A stretch of DNA of 64,000 nucleotides, taken from Eudorina sp. 2006-703-Eu-15. Its lineage: Eukaryota > Chlorophyta > Chlorophyceae > Chlamydomonadales > Volvocaceae. Position 1 is the first letter of the stretch, and each line of letters begins with the position of its first letter. This document shows positions 45,701-58,850 of the stretch, in pieces. A program made the position numbers and the translations under genes. The notes under the pieces were generated by a model, which worked only from the letters and a program-made list of their open reading frames with translations, made no database searches and was not told the origin of the DNA. Location: the NCBI GenBank assembly GCA_003117195.1, contig BDSI01000004.1, positions 429,290-493,289 of the forward strand, written 5' to 3'.

Positions 45701-47301
45701 ATCGAAAGGCACACACAGCCGTGCTGTAGTCGCCCTTCAAGGGCGATTCTTCGAACCGCACCAGCACACCAGCACACATGCAAAGCCGCCTGGTGATCCC
45801 GACAGCCTGATGGCCCCTTTCATGTGGCACATGCCGACATGTCCGCGGTGTACTCGCGACCCACTAGCTCGGGCATACATCAAGATTAGGCTTCTTCCAC
45901 TTCTGTCATATCGACATGTACGGATGGCGCTGTGCAACTGCACTTCCTGCGCGCAACCGGTGGCCACAGCACTGGCGCAGGCGCGCAACCAGCCTCAATG
46001 ACCAGCCTCACCAGCATTGTAGAAGAGACTGCTCAGGAGGCGCCAGTACTGATGGTCCTGAATGATGCGTTGCGTGTACGTGCCCCTGCGGTAAATTCGA
46101 GTACAGCACCGCATGCGGCCTCAGCGTGTGGCCGCCTGCTGGTGGTGAGCCGAGTCAGCTGCGCCGTGAGTTGCAACTCAACAGGCGACACTGAGAGCGC
46201 CACCCCCCGTTCAAGTGCACGCCTCAGGGCTACGGCCGGAAACGTGCCGGGAACCGGGCCCAGATCGTGTGAAGCAAATCACCATCATAACCCTAGACCG
46301 TCCATTGGACCCACCCCATTCTGATGATCCCGTCGGAGCCCGGGCCTAGCAGAGGGTTCTCCACCAGGTCGGCGAACTGCAAAAGACGGACGCACAGACA
46401 GAAGGTTTGCCGTGAGTGTAGGGGTGGGTGGTGTCGGGTGATGATGAAAAGTCAAACACAGGCGTGCCTTCCCCACGCACCTCGACTCCCCTCCCTCGGT
46501 TGGGAGTCTCTACACATAACGCCTTACACATAACGCCCGCAACAATGCGTCCCAACAAACTCGTGAATCCCTTCATCTGTTTCCACGGTGGCAGGTGGCC
46601 CCACATGCCGGTAACGGCACACAAACGCGGACCGCATGACCAAGGCTAGACGGCCGCAGGCATTGCAGCGACCCGAATCCCCGCGGCATCTAGGGTTTTT
46701 AGTTCGTGGCAGCAGCAACAGCCCAGACTAATGGCGACACGCAAGTGCAAGTCCCCAGCTAACCTTGAATTTGACCAGGTACAGGCCAACAATGAAGTAG
46801 GCTAGCTCTCCCCCGCTGATCATGAAGCTGAACCACGCGAAGAGCCGCTGGCGCTTCCTCAGCATGATGCGTGCCCTGCCGGCGGGACGCGCCAGGATGA
46901 TTACGAGAAGCTGTGTCCCTGGAGAGTCGTAGGCTACTAGCAGGCACGTGGCAGTGTTCAATGACGCATGGGCACCAGCGAGGTGAACAGAACCTGACGG
47001 TGAGCCAACGAGAAGTGCAGTCGGTACAATTTGACTCACTTTTCTGCTTTTTGCGCGCGTTGTATGTTTTCAGTCTGCTGCTGCTGCGTGGCCACATAAG
47101 CCCTGCGCAAACGAGACAATGCATACGGGAGACACACTCGCAGCTGTTGGCAGCCAGCACAGGCGCTTCCAGCAGTAAATAGTTATGCATGACTAACAAA
47201 TTTACCCACCAATACTCGTTGCTTGAGCCCGTAAAGCCTCCATTTGCTGGCACTCCAGCGGCTGGAATAGGAACCAGCGCGACTTGGCCCAAAGTCGACA
47301 T
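42747..47301 (-). CDS. Plant-type rhomboid-like membrane protein, catalytic His replaced (probable pseudoprotease)
   Basis: Ten exons: 47301-47206, 46910-46764, 46376-46315, 46085-46012, 45499-45416, 44925-44821, 44371-44178, 43961-43827, 43475-43365, 42884-42747; phases match throughout, giving 381 residues, close to plant RBL proteins of about 390. Landmarks in order: ENPLLGPGSDGIIRMG, IIQDHQYWRLLSSL (plant HEH..WRLL), second membrane helix LFYNAGFIHWGAN (LHAG..H...N in active enzymes), Ser-containing GASIPAFALAG (GASG in active enzymes), FVDNSGNTAGFVFG (HVDNFAHLGGF), a last membrane span, then the plant-specific Cys-rich tail CTPSAWWDC ... ILTCPR ... IQDLCESLC. The Ser is kept but the catalytic His is Asn, and the first helix-2 His is also Asn. 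Such proteins bind clients without cutting them. The family is secretory-pathway membrane; exon 1 is the least certain part. Confidence 0.86.
44777..44819. repeat. 23-bp tandem duplication beside a rhomboid splice donor
   Basis: Two units, 44777-44796 and 44800-44819, share ACTTGRTGGCACCAGTCACA with period 23. They lie just inside intron 6, immediately after exon 6 on the minus strand, duplicating donor-proximal intron sequence. Confidence 0.7.
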
Positions 47302-47736
47302 TTAAGAGCTACTATTAACTTCTTATTATTACGTTTGGCGTAATAATGATGTCGATGTCGCTCAGAAATGTAAAAAACCCAAACGCGACAGAATCACGAA
47401 AGCGCTTGACATGACGAGGGATCATTCATAACGTGCAGGTATTTGAACTACAAATGGTAACGCATAACTGGACATGCGAGGCGTCAAGGTTTGCGAGACG
47501 TTGTCTTGCCGTGCATGCCGTACCCGCAATCGCGCGCAAATCCATTCCGCGGAACTGGACATCGGGCTGTTCTACATTCTGACACCTTAAGGATATGGAT
47601 ACCCGTAATCAATTGTCTTTAAATTTCTACATGTGATGTGTTATTTTATCGGACTGTGACAAGTGCGGACCATCGTTCACACATTTGCTCACATTGATAC
47701 AACGTAGATTGCGTGATTGCCGTTTTAAAGAATATA
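47302..47736. promoter_or_regulatory. Shared promoter region between rhomboid-like and cytochrome b5 reductase genes
   Basis: 435 bp separate two divergent start codons (47301 minus, 47737 plus). The interval is AT-rich at both ends with no coding exon, so it must contain both 5' UTRs and both promoters, perhaps a bidirectional one. Confidence 0.55.
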
Positions 47737-49485
<1,749 letters not shown>

Positions 49486-50321
49486 AGTGTTCGTGGCCGT
49501 CACGGTGCAGACCACCTTAGTCCTCGCCCTTTCCGCTACGAGCTCGGAAATTGAAGGACGTCACCGTTAGACTTGCTCAGGGCTCGGTTATTCCGTTACG
49601 AACTCGGGAACTGCAGGATGCCGTGATTTGAACATGTTGCAGGAGGGTGTCATGTATGCCCTTAAAGGGTGTGGTTGACGGATGACTGCGAATGTCTGAT
49701 TGAGTTCTAGTAAGGGTAGACGGATCCTCTGTCTCAGCGTACGGGTCGTGTACGGCAAACAATAAGGAAATGTCTGACGGCTGGAAGGATTCACATGTGG
49801 GGCTGGGTTTGCTGAATTCATCTATTGCCAATTACTCAATCTTTGTGTGACATTGACGCCCTGGGCCATCTTGGGCATTGGGCAAACGGAAGCAAACATG
49901 TATGAGGCGCACGATTGCGAATAAGGACGACCAGTAATGGACCATGCGGCCAGCAGGAGTTAAGGCTGTGATTGTAGGTGGTCACCGTGTCGTGAGTACG
50001 GGACTGTGTATGACATGGTGCACATATGGATTGTCGGCGAACCAACCATCGCAACCCCATACCGCGAGACAAATCATCCGTGACTTTGTGGACGTGTTGA
50101 CGCCCAGAACCCTGCCTGTGGGTTGGCTGGTTCGTCGTGCTCTTCGTGTACCACCCAATGGTTGCCAAACCCCGTCATGACTATGCAAGGCGATGCATTA
50201 AAAGAGGGCACGTTGTCTGGCAAAGCGTTATTCAATTGTGGCGATGCGCCATAACGTTCCGGGTGCACCAATCATTGCTCCTAGGGATTCACTTGCTGCA
50301 TTTTACAGAGAAGCTTTGCCT

Positions 50322-50326
50322 TGTAA
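50322..50326 (+). promoter_or_regulatory. Candidate TGTAA polyadenylation signal of the b5 reductase gene
   Basis: TGTAA about 840 bases downstream of the stop. It is the first clear one; the remainder of 49486-50642 shows no supported exon. Confidence 0.3.
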
Positions 50327-50642
50327 TCGTTTTGGAGACGCCGTTACCCTACAAGGCGTCCTTGTTATCGAACAATAGTTGCCTGTTGACATGAGAAATA
50401 GGTTACAAAGGCAAAGAGTTGAAAGTGGTACTTGTCCTGAGCAATTGTTTCCCTTCCGTACGGCAGCATTCAAATAGCACTGCTTGATCATACAGTTACC
50501 GAGCAGAAAGCATTGAGAAGAACGTAGAACACTCAACAGCTGTTGCTCTCAACAAAGGAAGAGTAGTCTTTTCCTATCTGTTGATGTATCCGGCACAATC
50601 AGCTAACGAGACGATCCGTCGCAGCTGCTAATTATTCTAGAG

Positions 50643-52858
50643 ATGCAAGTCTCTATAGCATGCCGCAGCTGTAGAACAGCAACACTTTATCGCGGGCCTG
50701 CGAGGCGTGTGCTTCCGATTTTAAGGCCCATCGCTTCCGCTGGAAGGTGTGAGCATAGAACGGCTTGTACGCATTTAAACTTCTTAATATTCGTCACAGC
50801 TGTATCACCCCTGTTGTTCATGTAGCTCATCGACGCCAGAGCCGGGTCCCGAAGTCAATGAGCACGGAAAAGTTTCTGAGGAGAAACCCCCGCACACCGA
50901 AACTGCAGCCACCATTGATCTTGAGAGCACAACAGTTGCTGACGCCCCGGCCGACAAAACCGAGCCAAGCTCCAGCACCAGCGGGGAAAAGGACGAGGGG
51001 CGTGTGGAGCCGGCGGTAGCATCAACGACCACAGCCGTAACAGCTCATCCCCTGGAGGACGTTCCAGAGGAGGAAGAGGAGGATATCATTGCGTCCAAGG
51101 TGCACCACTGGGGGTTAGGATTGACGCGTCATGTCGCCAGCACTTGAACTGTCCGCAAAGGCAGCGTAACACCAGCTTCGTCAGATGGCGTACTAGGATG
51201 TGACACACGCCGCGATGTAGCAGTCCCATGTGCAGGAAACCATGCCCCGCGTCATGTGCGGGCGCATCCTCGCGCATGGCCTTACCTGCAGTGCACTCCT
51301 CATTTCAACCGGCTGCGCTCAAGGCCTCGCACAGCTGTTCATGCGGCGCGGGGTGTCCGTGGGTCAGGCCCCAAGCGCAAGCGTACTGCTCCGCTGCTGT
51401 TTGTCCGCGGCTTGCAGGAGCTGGTCGCTGAGGTGATGGACGGGGCCGCGTTCGGCAAGCGGGGCGAGCAGTGGCTCTTCGCGCAGGTGGTGGCCATCGG
51501 GATGCTATTGTTCCCGCCGCTGACTCTCAAGGTGCGCTGCGCGCGACCTCATGCCGGGCTGCATGTGGACCTCTGCAATGACAGGGCGTGACCGGCTTTG
51601 GGCTACTGTCGGGTTGGCATGCACAGAAACTCGTGGGTCAGGAGGCTGATACCACTTGTCAAAGTTACCGGATGTAGCACCATTTGTACGGTCGGTGCTG
51701 CAGGACGGCGGCTGCGGGCGTTCGTAGGGCTGTCAGGAGTGGCCTGCGCCGGGAATGCCCCGCGCTGCGCGGGAAGGTGTGACATCTGGGCATGAGAGAC
51801 CACAGAGCCACTGGAAAGTCATTTTCAGGCCCTTCGGTGTGTTGCAGCAGCTAGAGTTTGTGTTTGTGGCCCAGCTTGGGACTACAGCAGCGATTACGCT
51901 CGCAGCGCTCGGTTGCGGCAGGACCAGCAAAGATAACGCCCATGGCTGGTGCCTAACACATTAAGTCACTGCCTTGACATGCCGCCTCGTACTGCTTGGC
52001 CTCTCCATGGTTAGGGCCTGATGGATTTCGGCGCAACACTGGCCCTCACCACGGGCTTGGTCTTCATAATCACGGCCTTTTTCAACCTGGGTCGCAACAT
52101 CAGCCCGCTGCCGGAGCCGCGCAAGAAGCACCAACTGGTCGTTTCCGGCATATATGGCAAGTCGCGTCGATGTCAGTGTGGCGAAGCGAGGAGCACGACG
52201 GGTGTACATGCGTATCAGTGTCATTGACATCGTCAACTGGCTATGCTGCCTGATGCGACATCGTGGGGGCATATGAAGTCATCCGATCAGCAACGTTTCA
52301 GGGATCGTGGGCTGCGCACCCTGAGCTAACTCGTAGTATGCCGTTCTGTGCGCGCCAGGCTACGTGCGCCACCCGATGTACGGCGGGCTGCTGCTGGCTG
52401 GCTTGGGCCTGGCAGTGCTGACCCGCAATGAGACGCGGCTGGCCATCCTGGCACTGCTGTGGTGGATCCTGGAGAACAAGGTGCGCGCTGAGTTCTGGCG
52501 TCGGCGATTTGCATCGGCTCCGGGAGGTCTGCTGTGAGCGGGTTTCGCAACCCTGTTTTCATATGCTTGACACCGTTGTGCGAGCGGCGTTGGATTTCAG
52601 GCGTTTAACTTACACATGTTGACGTGCGTCCGTCTGCTGTCTCACCAGGTGGCGGTGGAGGAGAAGGCGTTGTCAGCACGTTACCCAGAGTACGTCGAGT
52701 ACCAGGCCAAGGTCAAAAAGGTGTGGAGGTTTCTTGGAGGGTTCATTGGGGGCCCGGGTGGATGCGTCCGTGTCTCTCCCGCATGTTATGGAATGGGCCG
52801 ACACCCCCGCCTCCGACTGTTCTTACCCACTCTGCAGTTCCTTCCTTTTCTCTACTGA
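50643..52858 (+). CDS. Plastid-targeted isoprenylcysteine/phospholipid methyltransferase-like membrane protein
   Basis: Exons: 50643-50746, 50826-51099, 51418-51531, 52015-52156, 52359-52480, 52649-52720, 52838-52858; phases match, giving 282 residues. The leader (MQVSIACRSCRTATLYRGPA) is a typical chloroplast transit peptide. An acidic Ser/Thr/Glu-rich spacer to about residue 126 ends EEEEEDIIASK. Membrane helices follow (FAQVVAIGMLLFPPL, then ATLALTTGLVFIITAFFNLG). The catalytic-type motif GYVRHPMYGG lies at about 212-221, then a helix, then VAVEEKALSARYPEYVEYQ, and the end FLPFLY. RHPxY plus the downstream EE pair define ICMT/PEMT-type SAM-dependent methyltransferases; the substrate of plastid members is not established. 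Intron 4 (52157-52358) has a GC donor, G|GCAAGT, instead of GT. The last exon codes only six residues but its acceptor (CTCTGCAG) and end fit the family. Confidence 0.85.
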
Positions 52859-55800
52859 GAGACGCGGAATGGAGCGGCTCGGCGCTGCAATCTGGCGGAG
52901 GACGGACAGAGACAGAGACGCGGCCACCCACATGGCCGCGTATGGCCATCTCATGTTGCCACTTGCCGGGAAAGGAAGCATGGGAACACCCTCACGGGAA
53001 AAATGTGGCAGGCGACATGGACACCGAAGAAACCTTCTTGCGCCTTATGATGGAAACAAGTGTTTGGTGCGCTGTGGAAGCAGGGACGCCGCGGCGCACG
53101 TGGCCGCTGCTTGTGTGCCGTACATGGCACGAGCACGACATCGAGGCCAAGAGGCTCGACACGGTTGTGCGGGGGGAGAGCTTGGGCTCCTTGACGGGTT
53201 TGACGGGTAGATGTTTGGCATTGCATATGCCTTCGATACCCTTACTGATTGGTATCGGAATGCTTCAGCTTTCATTCGATTCTGTGCCCGTCGCATTGGC
53301 GCCGTTTCCAATTCTTTTTGCATGGCTACGTCACAGCACGCATGCGGTGGACTCTGTTGCCCGCTTGCACGTCCGTTTGGCGCATCTCGCACATGAGCGC
53401 GGAGCGTGTATTTTTTCAGAGGGTTTGAGTTTGAAGTGGTCCGGGGCAGTTGGTCCCCATGTAATTGCGTAGATGAGGGTACCGACGGATCGCATATGTA
53501 AGTATTTTGTTCGATCGGGTAGCACCATGTGGACGGCCGCAAGCAGGGGCCAAAGCTTAGCCCTACGGTATGGTACACCGCAGAACGTACGGTTTCTCAC
53601 CTGCACGCGCGAATAAAGTCCCGAAGCCGCAGCAAACATCGGCCCCGGCGGTGGCGGCTTCATCAGGCGAGGAGGACCATATGGGGTCGGTCGGTCCTCA
53701 GCTCCACAAACCCGCAAAGCACGCGATACACCAGCGCGACGGCGGCGAGTGTCATAACGGGCACAGGTTGGTCGCAAGCATGGCCGCCAGCGAGCCCGGC
53801 ATGCCAAAAACACCCTGCACATCAAGGCCCTCAACTTCAGCCTAACGGTTTCGCCACAGGCCCTCCTGACCAGCCACTGCATCTACGGGTGGCCCGCAAG
53901 GGTGCACAAGTAGACAACCCGCTGTAGGTCCCCAACACCCGTGGCGTACCTCGAATTCGTCGCAGCACAAAACACTCAAGCTCACTGCCAACAGATACTA
54001 CCCCCGGCGACAGCGATCCCGCCCCGCGGGGGCACTGCAGCGAGAGGGGTCCGCTAGACCCCCGCCCCCCCCCCGTCGGGACTCGGGTCCACCTTGTAAC
54101 TGATACTACTATTACTGCTACTACGGTAGTGGAGCCATATCACTCCAAACGAGTCAGCCACAACTGAGGCATCAACTGCACAAGTTTCCCTTCGGCATCA
54201 CCGTCGTGTAAGCAACTCCCTGTTATCAAATTAATGGGCCCTCAACTCCTTTCGAAACCTACTTCGGCGGGACATTTGCGGACGTCCGGGTCACGACACG
54301 ACCCTACACGACCCTCGCCGGCTGCCCACGGGACTGCCAGGGGGACCTCTAAGAGGGCACCAGCAACGACCTCTAAACCCTAACACCTGTGATGGGATGC
54401 CCGGCGCATGAATTACGGTACTAGAAGAATGCAAAGGGCGCAGCCTGGAAGAGGGCACTGCCCTGTGCAGCTGACGGCGGGAACGTGTGTCCACGCCACG
54501 CCATCAACGGAGCAGGACAGCGCCACCTGGTCGGGGTCCGCTGTAACGTTCATTCATTCACCACCCGGAAACAAACGGACACGGCTCCAGCGCAGACACC
54601 ACAGAATGAGAACACGGAGAGGACGCCAAGACGGCTGCGCTCGGCCGAAACTTGCATGCGCGCGGCTCCCGTTCAGGCCCGCAGGATTTAACATTGGCCA
54701 GCAGCATCTCACATTGGCCCGGAGCATTTCGTTGTCGAGCACCGTTGTAGACTTTTCCCGGCAGCCCGGAGCTCTATCTTCCCATTGCAGGGTGCACGGG
54801 GAGGGGGGGTTGCACGAACAATGCCGCACAGCCAGGAGCCAGCCCTTGGGCCCAGTGTACAACAAGGCAACCTGCGCACCGGTTACCGGTTGATCTACCG
54901 CACGGGAATTCACTGCCCTAATACGGGTCCTGCAACAACTAGCTCATCAACAGGGGACGTCCCTGAAATCTTACTACCGTATCAATTGGTGCGCAGTACG
55001 GAAGCTGTACATCACCTTCACTGAAAGAATGTATTAACCTTGGAACGCAACTCGACAAAACAACTAAGTCGCATCCTGCACCACACTCTCACGGACGCGT
55101 TGTTTTCCTGTGGAACGGTACCTAGAGAATTCTCGCTATCAATCGGCGGGTTGAACGGCTACCACCTGCTGTCTCCCTACACACAAACACACACACACAC
55201 AGCGGGCACCCCCACATTTTTGGGCACTGCTCTGCCCCCTGGTGTGTCACGCGTTCCTGCTCTGCTCTGCTTGCCAAGTACGAACACACAGCGTCCAATC
55301 AATTGCATTTGATTCTCTTCGTGCCGCAAGGTAAAGCGATGGGCATTCATTAGCTGAACTCAACCGACACCCTGGCTGGCTTCCTAGGGTGAAACGACAG
55401 CTGGCATCGTGCCTCCGTACGACCCGAACCCAACGACCAGCACCTCTCCACTTCCTCAGTCCTGCAGTTGCAAACCAGGCCGCACACAGTACGCCAACAC
55501 GTGAAGTGTGCTCGAGCCAAACGAATTCCATTCACCGGATCGAAAGTCTTTCAAGGATCACGTCGACACCGGAAAGTCCCTTGGAGGGGCGACCGACGGT
55601 TGTGCAACAGAGCCGACTGCGGCAACCTGCTCCTGTTCCTGCTCCATCCTGCGCTCTGCTCTGTCGCCTACTTGCCTACCTGCATCCTATGCACGAAAAA
55701 TTGATTGCCGCTGCTTTCCATGCCTCCAAGGCGTGACTTGTCCGACGTCCCTTCGCCTCTTCAGGGTTTGGTTCTTCTTTTTCACCCGTCTTCAAGCACA

Positions 55801-56177
55801 GTGGCCGTATTTCGGGTTCCAGTGGGGCTGTCCAAGCCCCTCGCACCGGCAGCAGTGCAGCACGCGCCCGCTCCCCCACAAGCGTTGTGACAGGGCAGCT
55901 CTTCCTATCAGCACACATGCGACATGCCGCACACATGCGACATGCCGCCAAAAGGTTTCGGGACAGCGGCTCAGGGACAGCGGTTCAAGCGCAACGGCGC
56001 CCGCCGGCTTCTTGCGGCCAACGAACGAACCCGGGCGTGCGCTCCGCCGGGTCAGCCGCCTCAGCTACCGCACGCCACCGCCGCCCTTCGGCCCGCCGCT
56101 CCAGGGGTTCAATGCGGTGTACAGCGCATGATGTACGATGTACAGCGTACGGTGGATGCTGTACGGTGTACGGTGTC
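52859..56177. other. Intergenic, no firmly supported gene
   Basis: Contains the 3' UTR of the methyltransferase-like gene, a possible orphan minus-strand exon at about 53660-53850, a CA run near 55182-55202, and short GTAC-rich repeats near 56110-56175. The long frames at 55.5-56.1 kb have arbitrary composition. Confidence 0.4.
53497..53501 (+). promoter_or_regulatory. Candidate TGTAA polyadenylation signal
   Basis: TGTAA about 640 bases after the methyltransferase-like gene's stop. Confidence 0.4.
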
Positions 56178-57179
56178 TCAGATCCAGTTGACACAGCTGA
56201 GCCAGTCGTCGAAGAAGCAGCCGCAGCACGGCACCAGCCGCAGCGCCGACCCGACTCGCAGGCGCCGCACGCAGGTGCCGCTGGCCACGTCCCACAGCAT
56301 CACGGTGCCGTCGTACCCGCAGCTCGCCAGCGCCGCGCCACTCGGGGACCAGCACACGGCGCGCACCTGCTCCCCGTGGCCGGACAGCGCCAAGACGCAC
56401 GCCCCCGAGGACACCTCCCACACGCGCAGCGAGTTGTCCCTGAACACCGTGCTGTAGCTCGCCAGGAGCTCGCCGTCCGGCGACCAACACGGCCCCGAGA
56501 CGCCGTCCTCCAGGCCGCCCAGTGTGCGGATGCAGGCGCCGGACGCGATGTCCCACACGCAGATGACGTCCTCGCCGCTGGTGGCCAGCCGCCGGCCGTC
56601 GGGCGACCAGCTGGCGCCCTCCGCCGACCCGTGTTTCAGCGTGCGCAGGCACGCGCCCGATGACGCCTCCAGCACGCGCACCTGCCCCACCACGCCGACC
56701 GCGATGGCGATGCGGCCGGCGTCCGGCGACCAGGCCACGCAGTCGACGGCGGTGGGCGTGTTGCCGGAGGAGCCGGGGATGACGCGGACGCAGGTTCCAG
56801 AGGCGGAGTTCCAGAGCCGGATGGAGGAGTCCAGACCGCCGCTGGCGATGCGGGAGCCGTCCGGGGACCAGCAGACAGTCGACACGCGGGACTCGTGGCC
56901 GCACAAGATGTGCATGCAGGCGCCGGAGGCGGTGTGCCAGACGCGCACGGTGCGGTCCTCCCCCGCGGAGGCCAAGTGGCGACCGTCCGGCGCGAGGGCG
57001 ATGCAGAGCAGGTCCATGAAGGGCGAGTCGGCGTGGCCGGGAAGGTCCCGCAGGCGGGCGCCGGTGGCGGCGTCCCACAGCGGGATGGTGCCGTCGGAGG
57101 CGATGCAGGCGATGAGGCCGCGCAGCGGCCCGGCCGCCGCGGCGGCAGCGCCGCGAGGACTGAGGCCCCCTGTTGGGCC
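56178..57179 (-). CDS. WD40 beta-propeller protein, 3' exon (upstream exons not resolved)
   Basis: The 333-codon exon 57179-56178 follows an acceptor formed by a long C/T tract ending GCGTGCAG. It holds seven WD40 repeats ending WDAATG, WHTASG, WNSASG, LEASSG, WDIASG, WEVSSG and WDVASG, with SPDG turns and GH pairs, enough for one seven-blade propeller. The first blade lacks its opening strands, so at least one upstream exon exists. The regular ASGxC spacing resembles WD40 arrays found in large algal signalling or STAND-type proteins, but no NTPase is visible here. Propellers act as protein-binding platforms. The C-terminus is FFDDWLSCVNWI. An apparent poly-Leu leader is the translated polypyrimidine tract of the intron and is excluded. 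It may belong to the same gene as the TIR-like exons upstream. Confidence 0.85.
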   Translation of the reverse strand, partial: GPTGGLSPRGAAAAAAGPLRGLIACIASDGTIPLWDAATGARLRDLPGHADSPFMDLLCIALAPDGRHLASAGEDRTVRVWHTASGACMHILCGHESRVSTVCWSPDGSRIASGGLDSSIRLWNSASGTCVRVIPGSSGNTPTAVDCVAWSPDAGRIAIAVGVVGQVRVLEASSGACLRTLKHGSAEGASWSPDGRRLATSGEDVICVWDIASGACIRTLGGLEDGVSGPCWSPDGELLASYSTVFRDNSLRVWEVSSGACVLALSGHGEQVRAVCWSPSGAALASCGYDGTVMLWDVASGTCVRRLRVGSALRLVPCCGCFFDDWLSCVNWI

Positions 57180-57185
57180 CTGCAC

Positions 57186-57252
57186 GCCGAAGAGGAGGAG
57201 GAGGAGGAGGAGGAGGAGGACGAGGAGGACAAGGAGGAGGAGGAGGAGGAGG
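57186..57252. repeat. (GGA)n/(TCC)n tract used as polypyrimidine tract
   Basis: About 20 GGA triplets with a few variants on the plus strand. On the minus strand this is a C/T tract ending in a splice acceptor for the WD40 exon. Confidence 0.8.
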
Positions 57253-58554
57253 ATCAAGAGGTTTCGCAGATTTGCGCAAGGGGCCCCCGCCTGGCTGCGG
57301 GTCCGTGGAGGACCGGTGAGGGTCGGTGTCAAGGGATGCGTCACGAAACCCCGGCAAGGCACTTCAAGGACAGCATCAGCTGCTCAGTTCAGAGTTGCCG
57401 TTTTCCAAGGCAACTGGCCACACACACCGGCCAGAAACCGCTCGTGGAGCAGCGCGAGCCCCTTTATGGGCGTGGGCTCCTTCAAGGGTGGATTAGCCCT
57501 GGGGGCTGCCTACGGGTGGATCCTACGGGAGGGAGCTCCAATGCGGCCAGCCAATGCGCACCGCACAAGGCAAAAGGCAAAACGGTACCTTCTTGCCGGC
57601 ACGATCAGCCCAGCGTTCGCTGCCGCCGTCGTCTGCAGCAGTGGAGGGCGCCGACGCCGCCCCGGTGCCGCTCGCCTCGTCCCACTCCGTCCCCTCCGCA
57701 CAGGCCGCCGCGGCGCGCCGCATGGCCCGCCGCCCGCGCCGCGTTGCCGCCGGCCCCGTTCGTCCCGCTGACGCCTTGCCCTGGAGGCCGCTTCCTTGAG
57801 GCCACTCGCCAGGGCCAGTCCCATCCCCGACGTCAAGCCCCGCCCTTCCAGCCCATCCAGCAGGCCGTCTGCGGGGAAGGGCACTGCTACTGCTGCTGCT
57901 GCCACTGCCCTTATTACTGCTGATATTGTTGCTACTGCTGCTGCTGCCGTCATTGCTGTTTTTGCTGCCGTTGTTGCCGCGGAACCCCGGCTGCGGGAGA
58001 AGCCCTGCTGTCGTCCCCGGCTGCGCTCCGTCCCGCGGGAATCTCCCCTCGGGGGCCACCTTGGCTGGTGCCAGAAGCCAGCTGCGGCTCCTTGGTGGGA
58101 CGTCTGCGCCCTGCGCGATCCGAAGCGTCGGCGGTCGTGAAGGATGGGATATGTTCTGATCTGGGTTTGGGTTGTCGGGCGCGATGCGGGCCCTGCGGGT
58201 AGGAAGCGTGTCTCGGGCGCGGTGCACATCAATCCCCGCTTTATACCCGTCATGCCCCCGTTGTCTAGAATCCTACCTATGGTAGAACGGCCCTGTGCGC
58301 GCTACAGATTAACTATATTCGATGTGATGTGATGTGATGTGATATGATGTGGGTTGGTTCTGGTTCTAGCTTCCAGGATGTTGCAGGGCGAGGCGCGAGG
58401 GACGGGCGTGTGCCCAGGTTGCTGCTGACGATTCGCTGAGGTGTGACCCACATCCAGCGGCCCACCGCGCCCATTCGGGCGGCCAGATTCTAGTCCCGTG
58501 TGCAGCCCGCCTGCGTCCGCTGACACACATACGCAAACACACTGTCGGGAAACC

Positions 58555-58830
58555 CCATGAGGGGACGTCCGAGGTGCTGCAAGGACAGGCGGCAGGGCAG
58601 TCCACGGGGGACTCCGGCGCTGCACGGGGCCCAGCCGGAGACGAGACGGCGTGGCTGAGTCTGAGGCTTTTTTTCAATAGAGCCACCGCCGTTGGCTGTT
58701 CAGGGCGCGCGAGCGCTCTAGGACGAGCAAGGGGGGATGCGGCCCTGACGACCCTCGCCTTCCCCCGCAAAGGGAGGACAGTGTTTCGGCGGTCTCTCTT
58801 TCCGTTTGACGCACACATGTCTCGTACACA
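58555..58830 (+). mobile_element. LINE 3'-tail copy
   Basis: Contains GGTGCTGCAAGG, GGGCAGTCC, GCTGCACGGGGCCCAGC, a GGAGACGAGACGGC block, GGCTGAGTCTGAGGC followed by a T-run and CAATAGAG, then GTGTTTCGGCGGTCTCTCTT. The first blocks match 24.2 kb; GCTGCACGGGGCCCAG matches the sequence just after the LINE stop at 29493. It lies immediately downstream of the TIR-like gene's last exon, antisense to it. Confidence 0.65.
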
Positions 58831-58850
58831 CGCACAGCTGGTCTGCCTGC

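Larger units (their letters stand above)
57180..58850. other. Region between the WD40 and TIR-like exons (intron or intergenic)
   Basis: Holds a (TCC)n tract on the minus strand at 57186-57252, Gln/Ser/Ala-type trinucleotide repeats at 57880-57970, ATGTG units at 58320-58350, and a LINE-tail copy at about 58555-58830. Alternative minus-strand frames at 57510-58253 are biased, and I cannot decide whether any is an exon. Confidence 0.4.

Noticed and set aside
51230..51436. Frame starting MQETMPRVMCGRI as an exon of the methyltransferase-like gene
   Set aside because: Its reading frame does not join the conserved segment; the acceptor at 51417 (CGGCTTGCAG) gives a clean phase-0 exon.
57180..57362. 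N-terminal poly-Leu hydrophobic helix on the WD40 protein
   Set aside because: It is the translation of a (TCC)n tract that ends in a splice acceptor; the propeller exon starts at 57179.
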